Origin: Candidatus Omnitrophota bacterium | GTDB lineage: Bacteria; Omnitrophota; Gorgyraeia; Gygaellales; Profunditerraquicolaceae | Assembly (NCBI GenBank): GCA_903852325.1 | Contig: CAINQO010000039.1 | Span: forward strand, 1 to 41,272 | DNA length: 41,272 nucleotides | Reading direction: 5' to 3' | Shown: positions 24,504-31,950 of the stretch, one piece after another | How positions within the stretch are numbered: position 1 is the first letter of the stretch | Layout of the letters: every line of letters begins with the position of its first letter | Notes under the pieces: model-generated | Told to the model about the DNA's origin: nothing | The model's database searches: none | Seen by the model: the letters and a program-made list of their open reading frames with translations, nothing else | Made by a program: the position numbers and the translations under genes

Positions 24504-24532
24504 ATTATACCTGCTTTTTTAATTGCTGTAAA
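24504..24532 (-). promoter_or_regulatory. Promoter of the tRNA-Val/tRNA-Asp unit
   Basis: On the minus strand TTTACA (24527..24532) is followed after 17 nt by a perfect TATAAT (24504..24509). The tRNA-Val 5' end lies about 55 nt downstream. It sits just after the pyrF stop. Confidence 0.75.
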
Positions 24533-24582
24533 GCGTTCTTATCCGATCTCTTTTGTCTTGAGGTAAAACCTGGCCTGCAAAA

Positions 24583-25278
24583 TTAATTTTGCGCTACGGA
24601 TAATTCCTTTAAGAATTCCTTGGCCTGCGTTAAAGGATCCCCGGCCTTTAAGATCGGCCGTCCGATGACTAAAAAATCACTCCCGGACTTGACTGCCTGG
24701 CTTACGGTAGCGGTCCTTTTCTGGTCATCCTTGCCAAAACTATCCGGCCGGATCCCCGGAGTCACCATAACAAAATCCGCCTTGATCTTATTTCGTAAGA
24801 TCTCCCCCTCTTGTGCCGAACAAACAATCCCATCCAGTCCGCTGGCGATCCCCTGTCCGGCTAAAGCAAGCACCTGTCCGGATTTGGCTTTCTGGCTGGT
24901 CAGCACCGTCACCCCGATCAATAAGGGCCGGGAAATTTTCAGGGCATTGGACTGCGCTTTTGCCGCGCTAACCGCCGCCATAAGCATTTCCTGGCCCCCG
25001 GAAATATGCAAAGTAAGCATTTTCACCTTGAGCCGCACCGCCTCTCCTACGGCAGCGGCAACGGTATTAGGTATATCGAAATATTTAAGGTCCAGAAAAA
25101 CCTCTCCCCCCTTGGCGCGGATCAGTTTAATGATTTGCGGGCCGTAGGCGGTAAAAAGGTGGCTGCCCACCTTAAATATTTTTATCCGCGGATAAAGCTT
25201 GTTTACCAGCGCGCTTGCCTCTTTTAAAGTATTTACATCCAAAGCAAGAATGATTTGAGGGTGGTTTAATTTTTGCAT
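24583..25278 (-). CDS. pyrF: Orotidine 5'-phosphate decarboxylase
   Basis: 231 residues, typical bacterial length. It makes UMP from OMP. Key motifs: ILALDVNT at the start, the catalytic Asp/Lys set in FLDLKYFDIPNTV, MLTLHISGG, FVMVTPGIRPDS and the phosphate-binding end FLVIGRPILKAGDP. It overlaps the end of pyrD by 13 nt, so the genes are coupled. It is the last gene of the pyrimidine cluster, and the tRNA promoter follows its stop. Confidence 0.97.
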   Translation of the reverse strand: MQKLNHPQIILALDVNTLKEASALVNKLYPRIKIFKVGSHLFTAYGPQIIKLIRAKGGEVFLDLKYFDIPNTVAAAVGEAVRLKVKMLTLHISGGQEMLMAAVSAAKAQSNALKISRPLLIGVTVLTSQKAKSGQVLALAGQGIASGLDGIVCSAQEGEILRNKIKADFVMVTPGIRPDSFGKDDQKRTATVSQAVKSGSDFLVIGRPILKAGDPLTQAKEFLKELSVAQN

Positions 25279-26201
25279 GCTTTTAATTTTCCGGTAAGGG
25301 CGCTTAGGTTTTGCAGGTTATGCTCTGCCATGTACCGCTCTAAACCCGTGATTATTTCCAGGCTGGCGCGCGGGTTGACAAAATTGGCCGTTCCTACGCT
25401 TATGGCCGCGGCCCCGGCCAGAAAGAACTCCAAAGCGCTTGACACATCGATTATCCCGCCCATCCCGATGATGGGGACTTTAGTTTTATTGTATACTTCC
25501 CAAACCATTTTTACGGCTACCGGCCGGATTGCCGGCCCGCTTAAGCCGCCCACCCAGGCTCCTAATTTAGGGGTCTGCTTGTTTACGTCGATACACATCC
25601 CCCCCAAGGTATTGATTAAAGCCAGGGCATCGGCGCCCGCCTGCACCGCGGAAAGGGCGATCTCGGTGATCGAGCTTACATTCGGGGAAAGCTTTACAAT
25701 CAAACATTTTTCCGTAACCCGGCGCACCGCCTCTACCAATGCAAAAGTTGCCCGGGGATCCTGGGAAATTAATTTATCTTTTTGCAGGTTCGGGCAGGAA
25801 ATATTCAGTTCGATCGCGGCGATTTCCATAAACCCGTTTAGCTTGTTCGCTAAAGTTATAAACTCTTCCGGGTTGTTTTCGGCGGCGATACTGACGATCA
25901 CCGGGACTCCCAGCTTCTTCAGAAAAACAAGTTTTTCCCCGATAAACCGGTCGATCCCGGGATTCTCCAGGCCGATAGAATTAAGCATCCCGGCGGGAGT
26001 TTCGCAGGTGCGGGGAGGAAGATTTCCCTGGCGCCCCTTAAGGGTGATCGTCTTGGTAACGATCGCTCCTAATTTTTTTAAATCCATCAACTCCCGGAAT
26101 TCAGCGGCATAACCGAAAGTTCCGGAAGCCACCATTACCGGGTTCTTCATTTCCAGCTTCCCTATTTTTACGCTTAAATTCGGTTTGATTTTTTTTACCA
26201 T
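25266..26201 (-). CDS. pyrD: Dihydroorotate dehydrogenase B (NAD+), catalytic subunit
   Basis: 311 residues, class 1B. It oxidises dihydroorotate to orotate with FMN, passing electrons to the PyrK subunit. Motifs: MVASGTFGYAAEF, GLENPGIDRFIGE, the catalytic-base Cys in ELNISCPNLQK, LIVKLSPNVSSI, ALINTLGGMCID, GLSGPAIRPVAV and GMGGIIDVSSALEF. Start: ATG 26201, overlapping pyrK by 7 nt. The adjacent pyrK confirms the class 1B assignment. Confidence 0.97.
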   Translation of the reverse strand: MVKKIKPNLSVKIGKLEMKNPVMVASGTFGYAAEFRELMDLKKLGAIVTKTITLKGRQGNLPPRTCETPAGMLNSIGLENPGIDRFIGEKLVFLKKLGVPVIVSIAAENNPEEFITLANKLNGFMEIAAIELNISCPNLQKDKLISQDPRATFALVEAVRRVTEKCLIVKLSPNVSSITEIALSAVQAGADALALINTLGGMCIDVNKQTPKLGAWVGGLSGPAIRPVAVKMVWEVYNKTKVPIIGMGGIIDVSSALEFFLAGAAAISVGTANFVNPRASLEIITGLERYMAEHNLQNLSALTGKLKACKN

Positions 26202-26968
26202 ATTAAATCCTGGCCGGAAAAAACCGGACCGTCCTTACAGACACTTTTATAGCCATCCTTAGTGGAAACCACACACCCTAAGCAGGCCCCGATCCCGCAA
26301 GCCATGTGCGCTTCCAGGGAAAGCTGCGCGGGGAGCTGACTGCTTGCAGCAATTTGTGCCGCCGCCTTAAGCATCGGATGCGGTCCGCAGGCAAAGATAA
26401 CCGCTGCCCGGGTTTGTTTCAGTTCGATCTCTAATAGCTGGGTTACTCTGCCGTTAAACCCTGCCGAACCGTCATCGGTGGCCAATTTAATCTCCGCCCC
26501 CAAAGCCTTAAACTCCGGAGTGCAAATGATCAATTCTTTGGCGCGAGCTCCAATTAACACTAAGGGCTTAAGTGTTTTTAATTTTTCCGCTAAAAATAAC
26601 AGTGGGGCAACTCCCATGCCTCCGGCAACTAGGATATATTTTCCTTTGGATTTAGCCGCGGAAGGATAATCAAAACCGTTACCCAGGGGGCCGATAATGT
26701 CTAAAAATTCTCCGGATTTTCTTTGCGACAACGCCTGCGTTCCTTTGCCCAGAACCTCATAAATGACTTTCACCCGCGCGCCTTTTACCCCGTGGATGCT
26801 CAGCGGCCGGCGCAATAGCGGCTCCAGGAGATCATTAACCCGGATATTCACAAATTGGCCGGGACGGGCGCTCCTGGCGATCAGGCCGGATTCAAATTCC
26901 AGGTGCCAGTAATTTGCTTTGAGCCGGCGGTTAGTAATAATTTTGGTTTTAATTTGCGCTGCTGGCAT
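26195..26968 (-). CDS. pyrK: Dihydroorotate dehydrogenase B, electron-transfer subunit
   Basis: 257 residues. The FAD domain has LLRRPLSIHGV and the flavin/phosphate region VLGKGTQALSQRKSG. The NAD-binding domain has LVAGGMGVAPLLFLAEK and FACGPHPMLKA. The [2Fe-2S] ligands lie in HMACGIGACLGCVVST and SVCKDGPVF near the C-terminus. It moves electrons from PyrD to NAD+. The start at ATG 26968 lies inside the 3' end of the methyltransferase gene (20-nt overlap). Confidence 0.96.
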   Translation of the reverse strand: MPAAQIKTKIITNRRLKANYWHLEFESGLIARSARPGQFVNIRVNDLLEPLLRRPLSIHGVKGARVKVIYEVLGKGTQALSQRKSGEFLDIIGPLGNGFDYPSAAKSKGKYILVAGGMGVAPLLFLAEKLKTLKPLVLIGARAKELIICTPEFKALGAEIKLATDDGSAGFNGRVTQLLEIELKQTRAAVIFACGPHPMLKAAAQIAASSQLPAQLSLEAHMACGIGACLGCVVSTKDGYKSVCKDGPVFSGQDLIW

Positions 26969-27650
26969 ATTTTTTGGCGGTACGCTTATTCAGTAAAAAA
27001 ATTAAAGTTACGCATATAATAAAAGTGAGGAATAACCACCCGGATTGCCGTAAATAAGCCCGCAAACTTCCCTGAATGATCTCCTCCCCGGCTTCTACCG
27101 CCAGGACAAGGAAAAGCAGGGTAAGCATCGAGCCGATCTCTTTATAAAACCAGCTTATTTTTACCGGCAGGTATTGGCTGACATCCAGCTTTATCAACCG
27201 GGATAGCGAAGGAAAGATCCGCGGTACTTTTGAACAATACTGCGGATACTCCTGCGGGAACATCGCCGAAAGTTTTTTCTCTTCGCTATAAATAAGCAAA
27301 ATGTAGCGGAGGGTAAAAACTGCGATAAATATCAACGCCGCCCACCATTTAAATACCATAAGCACTACTCCCAGTCCGATCGACAGTATCCCTAAATACA
27401 TCGGGTTGCGCACGACCTGGTACGGCCCGCCCTGGATCAATGCCTGGCTGTCCCGGGAATGTTCGGCTTTATATCCGCGCGCAGATACCCGGATAACCTG
27501 CCCCAGGATGATAAAAGCAAAACCAAAGGTTACGAGCATATCCTGCGCAGCGCTGCCTGAGGTTCCCCGCAGGAAAACCCGGGGAAAGAAAATGATCGGC
27601 AGGGCCGCTGCGCCCATAATTATCCCGTTAATTTTGAGGCGTTTTTTCAC
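26949..27650 (-). CDS. Isoprenylcysteine carboxyl methyltransferase-like (ICMT/PEMT) membrane protein
   Basis: About 233 residues with several membrane helices (GIIMGAAALPIIFFP, MLVTFGFAFIILGQVIRV, ALIFIAVFTLRYILLIY). The signature of the ICMT/PEMT superfamily is present: GPYQVVRNPMYLGI, then EEKKLSAMFPQEYPQYCSKV. It should transfer methyl from S-adenosylmethionine to a lipid or lipid-like substrate at the inner membrane. The substrate is unknown. I place the start at a GTG (27650..27648) that overlaps the mutM stop as GTGA. The longer upstream frame to 27704 would mostly duplicate mutM coding sequence. It interrupts the pyrimidine genes. Confidence 0.82.
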   Translation of the reverse strand: MKKRLKINGIIMGAAALPIIFFPRVFLRGTSGSAAQDMLVTFGFAFIILGQVIRVSARGYKAEHSRDSQALIQGGPYQVVRNPMYLGILSIGLGVVLMVFKWWAALIFIAVFTLRYILLIYSEEKKLSAMFPQEYPQYCSKVPRIFPSLSRLIKLDVSQYLPVKISWFYKEIGSMLTLLFLVLAVEAGEEIIQGSLRAYLRQSGWLFLTFIICVTLIFLLNKRTAKKYASSAN

Positions 27651-28525
27651 CGGGGATTTTCCTTTCGGGCGCCGGAAGAAGGTACCGCCTGGCATTTGGA
27701 ACAAAAAAATGTACCTCTTCCTCCCTGGGCAATGCGCTTAATCGGCGTCCTGCAAACAAGGCAGGGCTTGCCGTTTCTTCCGTAAACCTGATGGAAACGC
27801 GCGTAATCCCCGTTTTTTCCGGAAACACGCACATAATCGTCTACCGAAGAGCCTCCGTGCTTGATCGCGCTCTGCAGCACCTTGAGCATTTCTTTATAAA
27901 GGACGGTTTGTTCCAGCGGGCTCAGATCATGTACCGGCCGCTGCGGATCGATCTTGGAGCGGAAGAGGATCTCCGAGGCATAAATATTCCCGATCCCGGC
28001 GATAAATTTCTGGTCCAGCAATAGGGGCTTAATTTTAGTTTTCTTTTTGGCCAGCATTTTTTTAAAATCCGTCAAACTTAAACCAAAAGGTTCCGGCCCC
28101 AGTTCCTGAATAAATTTCAGTTTGCGCCAGTCATCGATCAGGCGCAATTCGCCAAATAAACGCAGATCGTTATAATCCAGCGCCAGCCCGGGATCAAGAT
28201 AAAAGGTCACCCGGGTGATGCTTTTTTTGCTTCCGGCGTCAGGGAGTTTTCTTTCCCCGGCCGGCTCCTGCTTCCGCAGCACAAGCTGGCCGGTCATTTT
28301 AAAGTGCACGGTCAGGAATTTAGCGTTAGACAGTTCTAAGATTAAAAGTTTACCGCGGCGCAAAACCCGCTTCACCCTTAACCCGGTCAGAGAACGCTTA
28401 AACTCCGCCGCCTGGGGCTGACGGATCACTTTGGGGTTAAAAATCTCGATCCGGCTGATCTTTTTGCCGATCACTGTTTTTTCCAGATCCCCCTTGATGG
28501 TTTCTACCTCGGGTAATTCCGGCAT
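27647..28525 (-). CDS. mutM: Formamidopyrimidine-DNA glycosylase (Fpg/MutM)
   Basis: 292 residues. It removes oxidised purines such as 8-oxoguanine and nicks abasic sites. N-terminal PELPEVET gives catalytic Pro2 and Glu3. The beta-hairpin Lys is in RRGKLLIL (Lys59). HFKMTGQL, DLRLFGEL and FIAGIGNIYASEILF are typical. The C-terminal zinc finger has CLVC and CSKC. The start follows carB with no gap and the end overlaps the ICMT-like gene as GTGA. With EndoQ 2 kb away, two DNA base-repair enzymes are embedded in the pyrimidine cluster. Confidence 0.97.
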   Translation of the reverse strand: MPELPEVETIKGDLEKTVIGKKISRIEIFNPKVIRQPQAAEFKRSLTGLRVKRVLRRGKLLILELSNAKFLTVHFKMTGQLVLRKQEPAGERKLPDAGSKKSITRVTFYLDPGLALDYNDLRLFGELRLIDDWRKLKFIQELGPEPFGLSLTDFKKMLAKKKTKIKPLLLDQKFIAGIGNIYASEILFRSKIDPQRPVHDLSPLEQTVLYKEMLKVLQSAIKHGGSSVDDYVRVSGKNGDYARFHQVYGRNGKPCLVCRTPIKRIAQGGRGTFFCSKCQAVPSSGARKENPR

Positions 28526-30211
28526 CTATTTAACCTCTTTACATTTCATTTTATGATATTCTTGTAGGGATTTGACCCCCAGGTCTTTTTTGATCAGCCT
28601 TTCCATACCGTTAACCGTGGCCTGGGCTCCGCAAATCGTCGTGGTATAGGAAATATTATAAAGAATGACCTGGGAGCGGATCTTTATTTCATCCTGGCGG
28701 GGTATGCGGCCGGAAGGAGTGTTGATCACCATCTGGATCTTGCCGTCTTTCATCAGATCCAGGATGTTCGGCCGGCCTTCATTGATCTTCGGCAGGACCT
28801 TGGCCGGTATATTGTTCTTTTCCAGTACCGCGGCCGTGCCGCCGGAGGCGTAAATTTTAAACCCCAGGTCTTTGAGCTTCCTGGCGATAAAAACGATATC
28901 CCTTTTGTCCCGGTCATGCACAGAGATAAACACATTGCCGTTTTTAGGTATGGTCTGTCCGGCGGCGATCTGGCTTTTAATATATGCCCCCGCAAAATCC
29001 GTATCGATCCCCATTACTTCGCCGGTGGATTTCATTTCCGGCCCCAGCATAACATCCACCCCGGGAAACCGGTTAAAAGGGAACACGGATTCCTTGACCG
29101 CCACATAGGGAGGAATAACTTCCCTGGTAAATTTCAGGTTTTTTAATTTCTGCCCCAACATCACCTTGGTCGCCAGTTTCGCTAACGGCACTCCGATAAC
29201 CTTGGAAACAAAAGGTACGGTCCGGGAAGCGCGCGGATTAACTTCCAACACATAAACCTGGGTGCCTTTAACCGCATACTGCACATTCATTAAACCGATA
29301 ACATGGAGTTCTTCCGCCATGCGGTAGGAAGCCTCCCTCAATTTTTTTAAAATTTCCGGGCTCAAAGAGTAGGTGGGCAGGGACATGGCCGCGTCCCCGG
29401 AATGCACTCCGGCCTGCTCGATATGCTCCATGATCCCGCCGATAACGTAAGTTTCCCCGTCTCCGATCAGGTCGACATCGACTTCAATCGCGTCTTCCAG
29501 GAATTTATCGATCAATATCGGATGCTCACCGGAAACCTCCGCGGCTTCCTTGATAAATCTTTCCAGCAATTCCTGGTCGTAAACAATCTCCATTGCCCTC
29601 CCGCCCAAAACATACGAAGGCCTTACCAGGACGGGATAACCGAGCTCTTTGGCTACTTTTTGCGCTTCGGCAAAAGTAAATACCGTGCCGCTTTCCGGCT
29701 GCAGCAATCCGAGCTTATTGATCATCTGCTTAAAGCGTTTCCGGTCCTCGGCGATATCAATGCTGTCGGAACTAGTGCCCAGGATATTCACCCCGGCTTT
29801 GCGTAAAGCTACCGCCAAGTTTATCGGAGTCTGCCCGCCAAACTGCACAATTACCCCCAAAGGTTTCTCTTTTTCCATAATGCTCATAATGTCTTCGAAA
29901 GTAAGGGGCTCAAAATAAAGCTGGTCTGAGGTATCATAATCCGTAGAAACGGTTTCGGGATTACAATTCACCATAATGCTTTCTACTCCTGCCTCTTTAA
30001 GCGCGTAGGCGGCATGGCAGCAGCAGTAATCGAACTCAATCCCCTGGCCGATCCGGTTGGGCCCTCCCCCCAGGATGATCACTTTTTTCTTTTCTCCGGA
30101 GGTATTCTTCCTTTGCGCCGCATAAAGCTTCGGAGAATTGAGTTTCTCCGCAGCGAAATCTATCAGTAGTTTTTTAGGCGCTTTTTTACCCTTTTTAACC
30201 GTATGTTTCAC
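28526..30211 (-). CDS. carB: Carbamoyl-phosphate synthase large subunit, C-terminal half (split CarB)
   Basis: 561 residues, about half of a full CarB (~1070). It begins near the end of the oligomerisation domain (LLIDFAAEKLNSPKLYAAQ). It then holds the second ATP-grasp synthetase domain (VIILGGGPNRIGQGIEFDY, VNCNPETVSTDYDTSDQLYF, VIVQFGGQTPIN, EVNPRASRTVPF). The C-terminal regulatory MGS-like domain follows (GNVFISVHDRDKRDIVFIAR, LKDLGFKIYASGGTAAVLE). This half makes carbamoyl phosphate from carbamate. A GTG start at 30211 with AGGAGG 4 nt upstream argues for a real separate gene, as in the two-gene carB of Aquifex and methanogens. The N-terminal half and carA are not in this window. Confidence 0.93.
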   Translation of the reverse strand: MKHTVKKGKKAPKKLLIDFAAEKLNSPKLYAAQRKNTSGEKKKVIILGGGPNRIGQGIEFDYCCCHAAYALKEAGVESIMVNCNPETVSTDYDTSDQLYFEPLTFEDIMSIMEKEKPLGVIVQFGGQTPINLAVALRKAGVNILGTSSDSIDIAEDRKRFKQMINKLGLLQPESGTVFTFAEAQKVAKELGYPVLVRPSYVLGGRAMEIVYDQELLERFIKEAAEVSGEHPILIDKFLEDAIEVDVDLIGDGETYVIGGIMEHIEQAGVHSGDAAMSLPTYSLSPEILKKLREASYRMAEELHVIGLMNVQYAVKGTQVYVLEVNPRASRTVPFVSKVIGVPLAKLATKVMLGQKLKNLKFTREVIPPYVAVKESVFPFNRFPGVDVMLGPEMKSTGEVMGIDTDFAGAYIKSQIAAGQTIPKNGNVFISVHDRDKRDIVFIARKLKDLGFKIYASGGTAAVLEKNNIPAKVLPKINEGRPNILDLMKDGKIQMVINTPSGRIPRQDEIKIRSQVILYNISYTTTICGAQATVNGMERLIKKDLGVKSLQEYHKMKCKEVK

Positions 30212-30232
30212 ATTTCCTCCTGAACAAATCTG

Positions 30233-30282
30233 CCACTTTTACTCCACTTTTGCCTATTTTTAAGCTATTTTGTACCACTTTT
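30233..30282 (+). repeat. Three CCACTTTT direct repeats in the carB leader
   Basis: CCACTTTT occurs at 30233..30240, 30244..30251 and 30275..30282 (AAAAGTGG on the coding strand), 11 and 31 nt apart. The surrounding AT-rich sequence, out to about 30345, repeats AAAATAG/TTAAAA blocks. They could be binding sites for a regulator of carB or the promoter region. No convincing -35/-10 pair was found. Confidence 0.4.
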
Positions 30283-30427
30283 ATCCATAAATTAAGATAA
30301 AATTAGTATTTTTGTTCCATTTTAAACTATTTTCCTAAACCACACCCTCAGCCAGAGGGCTACACTGGCGCAACACCATTAAACGTCGGGTGCTTTTGGT
30401 TCGACTAGAAACTCTGTTACTTTTAAT

Positions 30428-30456
30428 TTATTGCCCCTGACAGGAGTCGAACCTGT
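30428..30456 (-). repeat. Duplicated 3' end of tRNA-Arg (copy 1)
   Basis: These 29 bp are identical to 30617..30645, which contains the 3' end of the tRNA-Arg gene, from the T-arm through the acceptor strand and 3 nt beyond. The 5' half of a tRNA is not present here, so this is a fragment, not a second gene. It resembles an attachment-site duplication left by integration at a tRNA 3' end. Confidence 0.75.
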
Positions 30457-30487
30457 CACTCCTTGCCTGGCGGCTGCGTCGTTTCCC

Positions 30488-30578
30488 AAGGGGCTCTGCC
30501 CCTATGGCGTTCCCCGCCACAAAACTCGGCGGGTCACTGTTACCCCGACTGCGTGGGGAAAATTTATATTTTCCCCAC
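30488..30578 (+). repeat. Three-hairpin intergenic element, copy A
   Basis: Three consecutive perfect stems occur in 91 nt: AGGGGC-TCT-GCCCCT (30489..30503), CCCGCC/GGCGGG (30513..30518 with 30528..30533) and GTGGGGAAAAT-TTAT-ATTTTCCCCAC (30553..30578). The first stem runs into CTATGGCG, and CACTGTTACCCC lies between stems two and three. The same order of stems and shared words recurs at 37605..37733. It lies between the tRNA-Arg gene and the duplicated tRNA 3' end. Confidence 0.6.
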
Positions 30579-30616
30579 ACACCCTTTGGTTCGACAATAA
30601 GTTTTATTGCTCAAAC

Positions 30617-30645
30617 TTATTGCCCCTGACAGGAGTCGAACCTGT
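30617..30645 (-). repeat. Duplicated 3' end of tRNA-Arg (copy 2, inside the intact gene)
   Basis: This is the intact-gene copy of the 29-bp direct repeat also found at 30428..30456; the two start points are 189 nt apart. A shorter shared word (TTTGGTTCGAC) also precedes both copies. Confidence 0.75.
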
Positions 30646-30693
30646 ACCATTAGCTCCGGAGGCTAATGCGCTATCCATTGCGCTACAGGGGCA
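30620..30693 (-). tRNA. tRNA-Arg (anticodon CCG)
   Basis: Acceptor TGCCCCT pairs with AGGGGCA. The anticodon stem TTAGC/GCTAA holds the loop CTCCGGA, so the anticodon is CCG. The T arm is ACAGGTTCGACTCCTGT, and the discriminator is A. CCA is not encoded. It lies 13 nt after the endoQ stop. Confidence 0.95.
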
Positions 30694-30706
30694 TTAATTT
30701 AACCGT

Positions 30707-31948
30707 TTAAAATAAATTTAACTGCTCTTCGTTTTTTACCGCAGAAGATTCCTCGGCATATACGGAAACTATCCCGTATTCGCCATCGTAACCGGGTTTA
30801 ATATTAACCTTCCCCTCCCGCGCCAGTAAAACCCCTTCGGCAATTTTAGGAGGAAGCTGCTTAAATAATTCTTCCCGGGGGGCTTTAAGTAAAACCCCGA
30901 ACTCCGTACCAAACTTACTTAAATAAAGCAAATATTCTCTTTCTACCGCTAGCGAACCTTTGCCTAAGCCTTTTGCGGAGGCGATGATCTCATCCAGGGG
31001 GATCAGGTTTTTAAAAGGAATCGCGTTTTGCGGCTTAAAGCCTTCTGGCCGGTCGGCTAATGCTTCCACCCGGTTAACCACGCCTACCGTAACGGCTTTT
31101 CCGCATTTAGGGCACTTGCCGTTATTCTCCCTGGTTTCCTGCGGGCTCCAGCGGATGCCACAAAGCCGGTGCCCGTCAAAATGATATTTCCCTTCCTCGG
31201 GGAAAAACTCGATGGTATACAGGAATTTTTCTTTATCTTTGCTTTTTAAAACCTGCCGGATAGTTGGATAATCCAAAGCGCAGTTAAAAACATTCGCTTC
31301 CCTGCCGATCTTTTGCGGCGAATGAGAATCGCTGTTGGAGATCAGGGTAAACCTGTCCAAAGCGCTCAACCGCCAATTCATCGCCGGGTCGCTGGATAAA
31401 CCGGTTTCCAGGGCAAATATTTTATCCGTCTGGTCACCGAAACAGTCTTCGATCTTATCAAACCCGGACATTGAGCCAAACAGGCTGAACCAGGGGGTCC
31501 AGATATGCCCTGGCACGACCATGCAATTTTCATCGATATCGAACACAAGGCGCGCCAATTCATCCGCGGGCAATCCAATGATCGGCCTGCCGTCGCTGGA
31601 CAAGTTCGCCCCCCGGCGGAAAAGCGCGTTGTTAATTTTATCTACGGCGGCAAAGGAAGGGGCAAAAATAAGGTTGTGGATACGGTAACCCTTACCGCCC
31701 TTGGAATAAATGCTGCTGATCTCGGCGGTAAGCATGAAAAAAACGTCCGCGTACTTAAACAATCCGTTGCCGCAATCCTCAAGAGTATGTTTTAATTCTT
31801 CCAGCCATAAATGATGGGTAAAATCACCGGTGCCCATCAGGGTAATCCCTTTTAATTTGGCCCAGTGCGCCAGGTGCTTGATATCCATATCCCGGCTGGT
31901 GGCCCGTGAATATTTGGAATGGATGTGAAAGTCGGCGATAAATTCCAT
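30707..31948 (-). CDS. endoQ: Endonuclease Q-like PHP-domain DNA repair nuclease
   Basis: 413 residues. The PHP metal site starts at ADFHIHSKYSRATSRDMD (His8, His10), then LMGTGDFTHHLWLEEL, MLTAEISSIY, VPGHIWTPWFSLFGSMSG, ALETGLSSDPAMNWRLSALD and ISNSDSHSP. A zinc-finger region has HRLCGIRWSP and CPKCGKAVTVG. EndoQ cuts DNA 5' of deaminated bases (uracil, hypoxanthine, xanthine). It is mostly known from archaea and some bacteria. The extreme C-terminus is EEQLNLF, a near-perfect bacterial beta-clamp binding motif. This parallels the PCNA link of archaeal EndoQ. It lies 2 nt after pyrC in the pyrimidine cluster. Confidence 0.88.
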   Translation of the reverse strand: MEFIADFHIHSKYSRATSRDMDIKHLAHWAKLKGITLMGTGDFTHHLWLEELKHTLEDCGNGLFKYADVFFMLTAEISSIYSKGGKGYRIHNLIFAPSFAAVDKINNALFRRGANLSSDGRPIIGLPADELARLVFDIDENCMVVPGHIWTPWFSLFGSMSGFDKIEDCFGDQTDKIFALETGLSSDPAMNWRLSALDRFTLISNSDSHSPQKIGREANVFNCALDYPTIRQVLKSKDKEKFLYTIEFFPEEGKYHFDGHRLCGIRWSPQETRENNGKCPKCGKAVTVGVVNRVEALADRPEGFKPQNAIPFKNLIPLDEIIASAKGLGKGSLAVEREYLLYLSKFGTEFGVLLKAPREELFKQLPPKIAEGVLLAREGKVNIKPGYDGEYGIVSVYAEESSAVKNEEQLNLF

Positions 31949-31950
31949 GC

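Noticed and set aside
25273-26112. Long open frame on the + strand opposite pyrD
   Set aside because: Fully antisense to a clear pyrD with all motifs intact, so it is a coding shadow.
28526-30211. carB pseudogene or truncation
   Set aside because: Strong ribosome site, intact domains, and a precedent for two-gene CarB favour a functional split gene.
30428-30456. Second tRNA gene
   Set aside because: Only the 3' half is present; no acceptor 5' strand, D arm or anticodon stem can be found.
30431-30697. Small + strand open frame covering the tRNA-Arg and its insert
   Set aside because: Its translation runs through tRNA sequence and hairpin arms; there is no ribosome site, so it is not a gene.
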